This document shows positions 23,810-30,507 of a stretch of 36,945 nt of DNA, in pieces. Position 1 is the stretch's first letter; every line of letters begins with the position of its first letter. A program made the position numbers and the translations under genes. The DNA is from Verrucomicrobiia bacterium (GTDB lineage Bacteria > Verrucomicrobiota > Verrucomicrobiia > Limisphaerales > UBA11358): positions 1-36,945 of the forward strand of contig JARLJW010000090.1 in assembly GCA_031290985.1 (NCBI GenBank), in the 5' to 3' direction. The notes under the pieces were generated by a model. It made no database searches and was not told the DNA's origin. It worked only from the letters and a program-made list of their open reading frames with translations.

Positions 23810-23971
23810 ATGAAAGCGAAAACCAAACGGTCGGTCAAGCATCCAGAAATCAGCCGCATTGCACGTAGCTTGGGAGTATCGCGCGGCCACCTGTGGCATG
23901 TGCTGACTGGGCGGCGGGAAAGCCGTTCGCTGCGGAACCGTTACCAACAATTGATCGGAGGTGCCAAGTGA
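23810..23971 (+). CDS. Ner/Cro-like small DNA-binding protein
   Basis: 53 residues, ATG 23810. A compact helix-turn-helix is visible: KHPEISRIARSLGVSRGHLWHVLTGRR. The N-terminus is basic (MKAKTKRSVK). It is the first gene of the early operon directly opposite the repressor, as ner is in Mu, and would turn down early and repressor transcription by binding the intervening operators. The stop overlaps the next start (GTGA), and the final codons (GGAK) also provide its Shine-Dalgarno site. Confidence 0.65.
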   Translation: MKAKTKRSVKHPEISRIARSLGVSRGHLWHVLTGRRESRSLRNRYQQLIGGAK

Positions 23972-24303
23972 CTCGCCGCGAAGCCATACGCCGCGCATTG
24001 ACAGCGCCACAGACTTTTTTCTGGCCACAACAAGTAATCGGTTCTGTTCCGATTTGGCGAGAGACGAGGTCGGCCTGGATGCGACTGCAAAATATCTTAG
24101 CGCTTTTGAAAACAGGTGAGCTTTTCAACTGCAAGACCATTGCCGCCGCAACCAACACCTGCACGAAAACGATTCACCGCGATGTCACATATCTCCGCCG
24201 CCAGGGAGTAAAGATTAATTGGATCGTTGCAAAACGCGCCTACCAGTTGGATAAAACTTTTCCGCTGCCGCCGCAATTCCAAGTCACCGGAGGGATCGCA
24301 TGA
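23968..24303 (+). CDS. Winged-helix DNA-binding protein (HTH_11/DeoR-like)
   Basis: 111 residues from GTG 23968, coupled to the Ner-like gene and preceded by GGAGGTG. The frame is open upstream to 23893, but that part is a shadow of the Ner gene. Residues about 40-92 form a winged helix: LQNILALLKTGELFNCKTIAAATN (recognition region CTKTIHRDVTYLRRQG) and a wing ending in AYQLD. Such domains act as transcription regulators. In this position it may control early functions or the switch to late genes, for which no Mor or C protein is recognisable in the window. The domain is fairly certain; the target is not. Confidence 0.65.
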   Translation: MTRREAIRRALTAPQTFFWPQQVIGSVPIWRETRSAWMRLQNILALLKTGELFNCKTIAAATNTCTKTIHRDVTYLRRQGVKINWIVAKRAYQLDKTFPLPPQFQVTGGIA

Positions 24304-24503
24304 CCACCATCCGCCAGATCAGCGAGGATAGCAATCCGTGCCGCGACATCGTGGAAGGGATTGTGAAGCTGCCGACGATCCGCACGGAGCCGGCCCATGA
24401 GTTTATCTGCCCGCCCGCGCCGAGCGATGAACTGCCGCAGGTTGAACTGCCGTCGAAAAGGATCATCCAGAAATTCCAGCGGGCCGCTGGACCCCAATTA
24501 TGA
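24300..24503 (+). CDS. 67-aa early protein, unknown
   Basis: Starts at ATG 24300 overlapping the preceding stop (ATGA), with GGAGGG just upstream; its stop overlaps the next possible start (ATGA, 24500-24503). The protein is acidic and Pro-rich, with no recognised domain. Reality is supported by coupling only. Confidence 0.45.
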   Translation: MTTIRQISEDSNPCRDIVEGIVKLPTIRTEPAHEFICPPAPSDELPQVELPSKRIIQKFQRAAGPQL

Positions 24504-24643
24504 AAACTCCCAACGCAAAAAAAATCCGCGCCTTCCTCAAGCGCAACGGAAACGTTTATTCGCCTTTGGCGTCTGCCAAGAGCTGCTCACAGAAGACAAC
24601 CAAGGTCACGGCTTCATCTGGTGTCAACCCTTCCAAGTCATGA
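24500..24643 (+). CDS. Possible 47-aa early peptide, or remnant of a gene start
   Basis: ATG 24500 is coupled to the preceding stop. The first 20 residues (MKTPNAKKIRAFLKRNG) look like a genuine basic gene start, but from about 24556 the sequence is occupied by an antisense gene and the plus-strand reading becomes featureless until TGA at 24643. It may be a truncated remnant of an early gene interrupted by the antisense gene. Confidence 0.25.
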   Translation: MKTPNAKKIRAFLKRNGNVYSPLASAKSCSQKTTKVTASSGVNPSKS

Positions 24644-24789
24644 AGCAACTCTGCCAGCAACGAAATCCGCTCCACGCCTTCCTTGGTGAATTTGAAGTTG
24701 AATTTTTTGGGCGTGATGGCGCTGGCCTCAACCCAGCCATTGGCGGCAAACCGCACCGCCAGGTCGCGCAGGCGTTCGGGAGTGTTCAT
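24556..24789 (-). CDS. Antisense 77-aa protein inside the early operon
   Basis: From ATG 24789 (MNTPERLRDLAVRFAANG) this minus-strand frame gives a well-behaved small protein: an amphipathic first half, FNFKFTKEGVERISLLAELL, and LTPDEAVTLVVFCEQLLAD at the end. The protein-like character is clearly better than either plus-strand frame here. A candidate promoter (TTGATT, 17 bp, TAGAAT) lies 8 bases upstream, which would give a nearly leaderless mRNA. It runs against the flow of the early operon, as morons do. A helical winged-type DNA-binding protein is possible, but no family is recognised. Confidence 0.5.
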   Translation of the reverse strand: MNTPERLRDLAVRFAANGWVEASAITPKKFNFKFTKEGVERISLLAELLHDLEGLTPDEAVTLVVFCEQLLADAKGE

Positions 24790-24796
24790 GTCCGCA

Positions 24797-24825
24797 ATTC
24801 TAAAACCACTGCCGGAGGAAATCAA
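24797..24825 (-). promoter_or_regulatory. Candidate promoter for the antisense 77-aa gene
   Basis: Reading leftward: TTGATT (24820-24825), a 17-bp spacer and TAGAAT (24797-24802), with the gene's ATG at 24789. Transcription would begin at about the start codon. The -35 overlaps the Shine-Dalgarno/start region of the rightward gene at 24825, so the two may interfere. Confidence 0.4.
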
Positions 24826-25040
24826 TGAACCTTGACGAATGCCCAATCTGCCAGCCGGTCCATGAAGCCATCTTGAACGCGCTGGATTTTTGCGCGCTGA
24901 CTAACATCCGCCGTCTGCGCATCCCGAACTTGAAGGGCATCACCGCCGAACAGCGCACGGCGCTGCATGTGGCGGTTGCTGAAAAAGAAGATGAGCTTTG
25001 CCGCCGCGCTGGCGTGTTTGAACAGCCCCTCAAAAAGTAA
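24825..25040 (+). CDS. 71-aa early protein with CxxC, unknown
   Basis: MNLDECPICQPVHEAILNAL begins with a CPIC pair (residues 6-9); a second pair of cysteines (CALTN near 23, LCRR near 60) may or may not complete a metal site. A strong Shine-Dalgarno GGAGGA (24814-24819) precedes ATG 24825 by 5 bases, unlike most genes here, so it is probably translated independently of upstream ribosomes. No family recognised. Confidence 0.55.
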   Translation: MNLDECPICQPVHEAILNALDFCALTNIRRLRIPNLKGITAEQRTALHVAVAEKEDELCRRAGVFEQPLKK

Positions 25041-25047
25041 CGCAACC

Positions 25048-25515
25048 ATGCAAGCCACCGTCCAAAAACAAACCCGCTTCGTCCTGCCGATTGCGGACGA
25101 GGTGCGCCTGGTTGATCTGACCACGGCCAGGGCGGTGCTCGGCACCACGGCGGAGCTGGTGATTGAACGGACGGAAGATCATCTGAGTGCCGACTACCTC
25201 CAGGCGTTCGACGTTTCCGTTGCCGGTGGCGAAGCAGGCCGGAGAGAGCTGCGCGTTTGGGCCGGCGCATTGCGCGGTTCCAGTATCACCGATCCAGACG
25301 CCATCATCGCCGATTGCCTGCTCACCAACCTGGTCGGACTGGAGAATGAAACATTCCACCTCAACTCCTCGCAGCTTGAACGCGCCTGGTGCGTGAGCAA
25401 CCAGACCATCATCGAACTGATCCGCGCCAAGCTGATCGCGGGCGTGAAGGTCGGACGCAACTGGAAGGTGCAGCGCACGAGCGCCGCCGCGTTTCTGAAA
25501 GGACGGATGCTATGA
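25048..25515 (+). CDS. Early protein with C-terminal excisionase-type HTH
   Basis: 155 residues from ATG 25048; upstream in-frame codons back to 24967 overlap the previous gene and are not protein-like. Residues about 100-155 look like a small MerR/excisionase-type helix-turn-helix: LNSSQLERAWCVSNQTIIELIRAKLI, then VKVGRNWKVQRTSAAAFLKGR, where the wing and the final helix fit the HTH_17 pattern. The N-terminal 100 residues are unassigned. It may be a regulator or DNA-architecture protein of the early region. Confidence 0.55.
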   Translation: MQATVQKQTRFVLPIADEVRLVDLTTARAVLGTTAELVIERTEDHLSADYLQAFDVSVAGGEAGRRELRVWAGALRGSSITDPDAIIADCLLTNLVGLENETFHLNSSQLERAWCVSNQTIIELIRAKLIAGVKVGRNWKVQRTSAAAFLKGRML

Positions 25516-25913
25516 GCACGATCAAAGAACTTCATCTCGGTAAATCAATTCGTTCGACAAATAGTCGGTTCGTCCAACATCTCGCCAGTAATCTATCATG
25601 GTGTCTGTTAAAAAGGTTGGCAGAGATTCCTGGTCGGTGCTTGTGTCGTTCAACGATTCTATCCACCAGATTGCAACGCGCAGGCGTAAGCAAAGCTCAA
25701 ATCGCACGCGGTCTGGAACGGGAGGCCAAAGCAGCGTTGCAGCATATTGCCGAACAGCGGCGTCGGCTTCGGGGCAACCTTCCGCCGCCATCACTTCGAG
25801 AATTGATTCAGCGGCGAGACGCAATTCTGGCTGCTCCAGCCGGGCCAGCTCCGAGCGGAGAAATGGCAGGCATTCCAAGTAATCATTCATCCGGCAATGA
25901 ATGTATCCGATGA
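25512..25913 (+). CDS. Doubtful rightward frame, possibly a truncated gene start
   Basis: ATG 25512 is coupled to the previous stop (ATGA) and starts plausibly with MSTIKELHLGKSIR. Beyond about 15 codons it overlaps the antisense gene and reads like a shadow (Arg/Pro/Ala/Gly-rich, ending GNECIR). I list it because the coupled start is good. It may be all that remains of an early gene. Confidence 0.2.
   Translation: MSTIKELHLGKSIRSTNSRFVQHLASNLSWCLLKRLAEIPGRCLCRSTILSTRLQRAGVSKAQIARGLEREAKAALQHIAEQRRRLRGNLPPPSLRELIQRRDAILAAPAGPAPSGEMAGIPSNHSSGNECIR
25522..25890 (-). CDS. Second antisense protein inside the early operon
   Basis: 122 residues from ATG 25890: MNDYLECLPFLRSELARLEQ, then LRLAAESILEVMAAEGCPEA, LRLRVAIWWIESLND and a C-terminal YWRDVGRTDYLSNELIYRDE. 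The Leu/Glu/Trp-rich helical character and ordinary codon use are those of a real gene, better than the plus-strand frame over the same bases (25512-25913). An upstream ATG at 25923 would add 11 residues. It lies against the operon direction, just after a coupled rightward start (MSTIKELHLGK, ATG 25512). Function unknown. Confidence 0.5.
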   Translation of the reverse strand: MNDYLECLPFLRSELARLEQPELRLAAESILEVMAAEGCPEADAAVRQYAATLLWPPVPDRVRFELCLRLRVAIWWIESLNDTSTDQESLPTFLTDTMIDYWRDVGRTDYLSNELIYRDEVL

Positions 25914-26296
25914 TGAAAACCATTTCACCCAGTTTAAAATGCTACCGCAAGCGGGCGCAGAATTTTCGGGCGCAGGGGTTGACCACGAAGGGGACGCGGT
26001 TTCAGCGGCGGCCCAATTTTTTCACGGCGGCGGATCGCCTGGCGGCGCGGCGGGAACGGGGGCTTAAGGCCTGGTTAAAACTTTCCAAGAAGCACCGGCT
26101 GGCCGGGCTGACCACACGCGGGCACACAAAGATTCCGGCGCGCATTTTAATCGGGCGGCATGAGCGGCTGATATTGATCACGGAAATTGATGCGGTGGCG
26201 GCGGCGCTCAATGACGTGTTCCACCTGGTGCCGCCCGTGCAGCCCAAGCTGCTGGCGCTGGCCCATCACCTCGCAGCACTAAGGACGAACCTATGA
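25901..26296 (+). CDS. Basic early protein, unknown
   Basis: 131 residues from ATG 25901; ATGs at 25910 and 25913 are equally possible and no Shine-Dalgarno site decides. The first half is strongly basic with two similar segments, AQGLTTKGTRFQRRP and LAGLTTRGHTKIPAR, separated by a helix. The second half is helical and hydrophobic (ITEIDAVAAALNDVFHLV). The basic repeat suggests nucleic-acid binding. The stop overlaps the next start (ATGA). Confidence 0.5.
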   Translation: MYPMMKTISPSLKCYRKRAQNFRAQGLTTKGTRFQRRPNFFTAADRLAARRERGLKAWLKLSKKHRLAGLTTRGHTKIPARILIGRHERLILITEIDAVAAALNDVFHLVPPVQPKLLALAHHLAALRTNL

Positions 26297-26556
26297 GCCA
26301 ACTCAAATCAGGCATGGTGGTGCGCAAGACGCCGGTCCAGGGCTTCGCGGGCGTGGGCGCGTTTTACGAGGAGAACGGCGTGAGCGTGATCATCGTTTGC
26401 GCCAACGCCGAGGAGCTGGCCAGCGAGCTCGCCCGGCTGGCACCGGATTTTAAATACGACCCCGCACTTTTCCAACCCATGACGATCATCAGAACCACCA
26501 GCGTGACGCTGGACCCAAAAATTCCTTCCCCCATCCAAACCGATACGACACACTAA
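26293..26556 (+). CDS. 87-aa early protein, unknown
   Basis: MSQLKSGMVVRKTPVQGFAG followed by a short alpha/beta pattern (GVSVIIVCANAEELASELARLAPDF) and a Thr/Pro-rich tail. Coupled to the previous gene by ATGA (26293-26296). No family recognised. Confidence 0.5.
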   Translation: MSQLKSGMVVRKTPVQGFAGVGAFYEENGVSVIIVCANAEELASELARLAPDFKYDPALFQPMTIIRTTSVTLDPKIPSPIQTDTTH

Positions 26557-26574
26557 ACATGAAAGCCAAAACCA

Positions 26575-26853
26575 ATGAAAAACACGTTTCACCTGGACAC
26601 GATTCAAGAGTGTCTGTTCTTCTCGACGGGGAGCTTCAGCGCGGTGCTGGTCAAGGCAAAGGGACGCGGCTGGTTCATAGACAGCAGGCCGATGGAGCAG
26701 CCACCGCTATCAAACCAGACCGTAAAAACGATTCTCACGGACAGGTTCGAAAGCAGCTTCAACAAATGCGTGGTGAAGAAGTACAAGTCGAAAGACTTGA
26801 TCGCTTCTCGCGGCACAAGACGTTCGACCACGCGGCAGCAGCCGAAAGGTTAA
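26575..26853 (+). CDS. 92-aa early protein, unknown
   Basis: From ATG 26575: MKNTFHLDTIQECLFFSTGS, then VLVKAKGRGWFIDSRP and VKTILTDRFESSFNKCVVKKY. The first 75 residues read as protein much better than the other open frame over the same bases (a continuous frame from ATG 26559 into the next gene). Its 3' end overlaps the start of the DUF3102-like gene by about 90 bases, so either its true end or the next start is uncertain. Confidence 0.5.
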   Translation: MKNTFHLDTIQECLFFSTGSFSAVLVKAKGRGWFIDSRPMEQPPLSNQTVKTILTDRFESSFNKCVVKKYKSKDLIASRGTRRSTTRQQPKG

Positions 26854-27524
26854 AGAGCCTTCATACCGACGCGCAGAACGGTCTGCGCCGCGTCGTGGCC
26901 TTTGGCTTGTTCTGCTACGAGCTTAAGGAAATCCATTTAAAGCACGGGCAATTTGGCCCGTGGCTTCAGGTGGTCGCTCCAGATTACTGCAAGCTCCATT
27001 CGGTTTCTAAAATTCCCCAGCCGTCCTCAACTTTGGATAGCTTCATGCGGCTGACAAAAAGCGCCCTTGAAAGCTGTGGTCTCTCAATTAGAGGCGTGCT
27101 TGGGAAGTTAAATCCCCAGCAGTTGGGGATATCGTACAGCGGCGAAATCTTTCTTCTGGCAGATGTTGACGTTCCTGTTTCGGTGAAAAAACTCCATGCA
27201 AAAATCTGCGCGGTGGTCGATGGCAAAACTCAGCGGTCACTCTTCAGCGAATTTAAGCAGTCCGAGGAAGAGGGCAAGGTCAAGCTTGGCCCGCTCAAAG
27301 GTCGGGGCGGGGCGAGCAAGGCGCAACGGGTTGACGCCGCCGAGTTGGAACGTCAGGAGCGGATCACGGAGCGCACGCTGAAGGCCCAGGAGGTCGCGGA
27401 ATGGCTGTTGGAAATGTCGGACGACAAGGGCTTCGGCGAACTCTTCGGCACGAAGGAACTGATCGACCTCGACATCGCGATGGAGACGGCCCGCAGCTTC
27501 ATCAGGAACGGAGGTGCCAAGTGA
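26766..27524 (+). CDS. DUF3102-like early protein
   Basis: 252 residues from ATG 26766, the first in-frame start from which the sequence looks like protein; the frame is open back to 26559. The N-terminal part has the DUF3102 pattern of phage and plasmid proteins: LRRVVAFGLFCYELKEIHLKHGQFGPWLQ, in which a helix is followed by HGxFxxWL. The middle is mixed and the C-terminal 90 residues are a charged helix (RQERITERTLKAQEVAEWLL...) ending with GGAK. Proteins of this type are often linked to replication or regulation, but the role is not established. The stop overlaps the GNAT start (GTGA). Confidence 0.55.
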   Translation: MRGEEVQVERLDRFSRHKTFDHAAAAERLKSLHTDAQNGLRRVVAFGLFCYELKEIHLKHGQFGPWLQVVAPDYCKLHSVSKIPQPSSTLDSFMRLTKSALESCGLSIRGVLGKLNPQQLGISYSGEIFLLADVDVPVSVKKLHAKICAVVDGKTQRSLFSEFKQSEEEGKVKLGPLKGRGGASKAQRVDAAELERQERITERTLKAQEVAEWLLEMSDDKGFGELFGTKELIDLDIAMETARSFIRNGGAK

Positions 27525-27811
27525 TTTTCAAAGCAGCACCCAGAGGGGTCACGATGCACATCACGCGCCGCGCCGCGAAGGTGGAACTTGATCTGTTGAT
27601 CGTCGCGCCGGAATGCCGGGGTCGCGGCCTCGGCACCAGGGCGATGCGTGCCCTGCAAAAAGTCGGCAAGCCAATCCAACTGACGGCGGTGCCGGATGAG
27701 CGCAAGCGGGCCACGCTCCACCGCTTCTATATGCGCCTGGGCTTTCGCCGGCTGCGTACAAGTTGCTGCGGGTTCACCGTGTTTCATTGGACGCCGGGAG
27801 GTGCGAAGTGA
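27521..27811 (+). CDS. Small GNAT-family N-acetyltransferase
   Basis: 96 residues from GTG 27521, coupled to the upstream stop and preceded by GGAGGTG. Motif A with the acetyl-CoA pyrophosphate loop is clear: LDLLIVAPECRGRGLGTRAM (R-G-R-G-L-G, residues about 33-38); motif B is HRFYMRLGFRRL (67-78). At under 100 residues it is shorter than usual and lacks most of the N-terminal part. Mu's DNA-modification protein Mom also has a GNAT-type fold, but nothing here shows relation beyond fold. The substrate is unknown. It lies next to a DNA-methyltransferase-like gene, which allows a modification or anti-restriction role. Confidence 0.75.
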   Translation: MIFKAAPRGVTMHITRRAAKVELDLLIVAPECRGRGLGTRAMRALQKVGKPIQLTAVPDERKRATLHRFYMRLGFRRLRTSCCGFTVFHWTPGGAK

Positions 27812-28287
27812 GTGGGATGCCGAAGATTCTGGATGCTTGTTGCGGGTCGCGCATGTTCTGGTTTGATCGAAATGATACCAGGGCCTTGTTCGTTGATAAG
27901 CGCCGCGAGGATTGTGTTGCCGATACCCGTGAGGGACGCCGGCATATCTCGGTCGAGCCAGATGTATTGGCGGATTTTCAATCACTCCCTTTTGCTGATG
28001 CCACATTTGCGTTAGTTGTGTTTGATCCTCCCCACACATTTTGCGGAAAAAACAGTTGGATGCGGAAAAAATATGGTTCGCTGGAACCAGACTGGCGCAA
28101 GCAAATCCGCTCTGGATTTGCTGAATGCTTCCGGGTGCTGGCACCGTTTGGAACTTAAATTTTTAAATGGAACGAACATCGCGTTCCGATCTCTTCCGTC
28201 TTGTCGCTCACGCCCGAGAAACCTTTGTTTGGCCAGCGGTGCGGTTCGACCGCAAAGACGCATTGGATTGTTTTTCAAAAATCATGA
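27808..28287 (+). pseudogene. Class I SAM-dependent methyltransferase, broken by one in-frame TAA
   Basis: GTG 27808 overlaps the GNAT stop (GTGA) and has GGAGG 6 bases upstream. Residues 1-116 carry AdoMet motif I (LDACCGSRMF), DFQSLPFADATF, catalytic-type VVFDPPH (71-76) and AECFRVLAPFGT. TAA then follows at 28156-28158, but the same frame continues for 42 codons with the expected end of this family: IFKWNEHRVPISSVLSLTPE, KPLFGQ, and a terminal HWIVFQKS before TGA 28285-28287. That TGA overlaps the transposase ATG (ATGA). In relatives the stop position is Leu (GTLIFKWNE), so a single T-to-A change at 28157 explains it. It could be a true nonsense mutation, readthrough or a sequencing error. 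Confidence 0.85.
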
Positions 28288-30491
28288 TCTCTGAACCTTC
28301 CAATTTACCTGACGCGGACGACACCGTCGCAAACATATCTCCTTCGGACGCGAGCTGTCCGGCGTCAGGTGCTTTACAGCCGGTCACCTCAGCACTAATT
28401 GTTCCACGTGGAAGCAACGTGACGTTGCATCCAATTGTGGTGTCCCAGGTCATCGCCGACGTGCGGACGTATCTCCAAAAGCGGCAGCCGGTGACCCGCT
28501 TTGAATTGGAGAAGCCGCTGTTCGACAAATTGCCGAGCACGATCCGCAATGAAGTGCGCCGGCTGCAAGCGGCCTGCAATTATGTCCGCAACCTGACCAC
28601 CGGCAAGGGCCGCATCAAGGTGCAACCCGCCTGCGAAAAGGCGCTGGCGATCTACACCGAGTTGCGCCCGCTGAAAACTTTCAACGCCAAGTACGCTGCA
28701 TGGGCGAAGCAACAGGATTGGTTTTGCCTGGTCAACCGGGCGAAGGCCGGTGCGGTCTGGCAGAAGACGCAACGTGGTTTGACGGATGCCTTCCTGGACT
28801 ACGTCGCAGCCCGTGCTGGCCAGTTCAAGCGCGGTGACACCTTGGAGCAGGCAATCATTTCCATCCATCGCCAGTGGCAGACCGGGCGCACGCACAAAGG
28901 CATCGCCGAGGTGATACCTGGTTATGAGAAAGACTGGGACACCCGGCAACGCGCCGTCCCGCCCGATGGTTGGCATTCGACGAACATCCGCAAGCAGCTC
29001 ACCAAGCGTGCCAAGTTCACCAGGGCGGTCAAAGCCGCGATGCACGAAGGGATCGCTGCCGCCCGGGCCTATCTTCCACAAGTTCACTCCACACGCGCTG
29101 GTGATGGCCAGAGCGGCCCGCTCCGGTTTATGGAGCTGATCCAATTCGACGACGTGCGTTGCGACTTCCGGGTGATCGACACGGTCACCGGCCAGATTTG
29201 TGATCTGTGGCTGCTCGTGGCCCGCGATGTGGCGACGACGATGCTGCTCAACTTTGGCATGCGCCCGGCGCTGGCTCGTGATGACGGCTCGCAGGAACAT
29301 TTGAAGCTCCAGGACATGAAGGAGCTGATCGGCTGGAATCTCGAAGCCTACGGTCTGCCGCCTTGGAAGATGTTCCTGAAACTGGAGAACGGCACAGCCA
29401 CGCTGGCGTCGGCGGTGCGGGCCGCGCTGGTCGAGATGCTCGGCGAGGATCGCATCGACTTTTCCCTCGGCTCAATGATCGGGGGGCTGAGCCCCACCGG
29501 GTATAAGGAAAAAGCCCTGGGTAATTCCAAGGCCAAGGCGATGCTGGAAAGCCTCAACCGGCTTCAGCACATGATGACCTCGCACTTCCCCGGCCAGATC
29601 GGCGCTCATTACGGCAAGCGGCCTGCCGAACTCACGGCCCGCGAACAGGAGGCGCAAGAAATCTGGCGGTCGCACCGCGCCGAGGATCGTGCCGATCTGA
29701 TCTATCCCGTGCTGACCATTCCCCAGGCACGCGAGAAGTTGCTGGAAGTTTTCCGGCTGCAAAACGCACGGAGTGCGCATCAATGTGAAGGCTTCGAGCA
29801 GGTTGTTGAATGGCATGACCTGGCTAACGATTGTTGGCGCACCGGTACGCCGCTGGTGGCCGACTGCAAAGTCCGCGTGCGGATGGAATCGCCGGTGGAA
29901 CGCGCCGGGCGGTTGTTGATCGGGTGCCAACCCTTTACGCCGGTATCGCCGGAAATCTTCACCTCGTTTTACGAGCATACCCAGCGCACCGTGACGGTGA
30001 CCAATAGCGGGGAAGTGGTGATGATGCATGAAGGTAAAACATTCCGCTTCCAACCGCCGTCAGCGGAGTTTGCCCTGGTGGCCGACCGCAAGGTCCTGTG
30101 CTACTTCAATCCGAACGATCCGCGCTTCGTTACCTTGACGGATGGCCGGGGCGGCATCCTCGGCACCTGGCTCCGCACGGGCCTGGTCAAACACGGCGAC
30201 CGCGAGGCGTTGAGCGCCGCCATCCGGCACTCGGTGAGTGCGCTCAATGTGGTGAAGGAACGCGCCAGCGAACTGGCGGCCGGCGAACGGGCTGAGCTGG
30301 ACACCATGCGCCAACATAATGCCGGCTTCGTGACGGTGTTTGAACCCGCCGGCAAGATGCCAGCGCTCCCCGTGACCTCCGTTGTGGCCAGGCATCAGGT
30401 GGCCGTTGCCGGCGAAAAGCAGATCACGAAACAAAAGCAGCGGCGGCGTGAAGACGACGAACGCATCGCCCGCGAGGCGCTGGGAGCGTGA
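28284..30491 (+). CDS. MuA-type DDE transposase
   Basis: 735 residues from ATG 28284, which overlaps the methyltransferase stop (ATGA). The frame is open to 28167, but those codons lie in the methyltransferase C-terminus. The order is Mu-like: an N-terminal DNA-binding part (with VIADVRTYLQKRQPVTRFE), a VPPDGWHSTNI link near residue 235, the integrase core, and a beta-barrel/C-terminal region from about residue 480. In the core, MELIQFDDVRCDF gives the first Asp (289/290), WKMFLKLENGTATL gives Glu 368 where DNG is expected, and KAMLESLNRLQHMM gives Glu 422. Spacings of about 79 and 54 fit MuA. The protein would catalyse integration and replicative transposition. The Glu at the second position is odd. 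Confidence 0.85.
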   Translation: MISEPSNLPDADDTVANISPSDASCPASGALQPVTSALIVPRGSNVTLHPIVVSQVIADVRTYLQKRQPVTRFELEKPLFDKLPSTIRNEVRRLQAACNYVRNLTTGKGRIKVQPACEKALAIYTELRPLKTFNAKYAAWAKQQDWFCLVNRAKAGAVWQKTQRGLTDAFLDYVAARAGQFKRGDTLEQAIISIHRQWQTGRTHKGIAEVIPGYEKDWDTRQRAVPPDGWHSTNIRKQLTKRAKFTRAVKAAMHEGIAAARAYLPQVHSTRAGDGQSGPLRFMELIQFDDVRCDFRVIDTVTGQICDLWLLVARDVATTMLLNFGMRPALARDDGSQEHLKLQDMKELIGWNLEAYGLPPWKMFLKLENGTATLASAVRAALVEMLGEDRIDFSLGSMIGGLSPTGYKEKALGNSKAKAMLESLNRLQHMMTSHFPGQIGAHYGKRPAELTAREQEAQEIWRSHRAEDRADLIYPVLTIPQAREKLLEVFRLQNARSAHQCEGFEQVVEWHDLANDCWRTGTPLVADCKVRVRMESPVERAGRLLIGCQPFTPVSPEIFTSFYEHTQRTVTVTNSGEVVMMHEGKTFRFQPPSAEFALVADRKVLCYFNPNDPRFVTLTDGRGGILGTWLRTGLVKHGDREALSAAIRHSVSALNVVKERASELAAGERAELDTMRQHNAGFVTVFEPAGKMPALPVTSVVARHQVAVAGEKQITKQKQRRREDDERIAREALGA

Positions 30492-30507
30492 CGCTCCACC
30501 CAAATCC

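Noticed and set aside
28167..28283. Transposase start at ATG 28167
   Set aside because: The region encodes the methyltransferase C-terminus in another frame; ATG 28284 overlaps that gene's stop (ATGA) as at other junctions.
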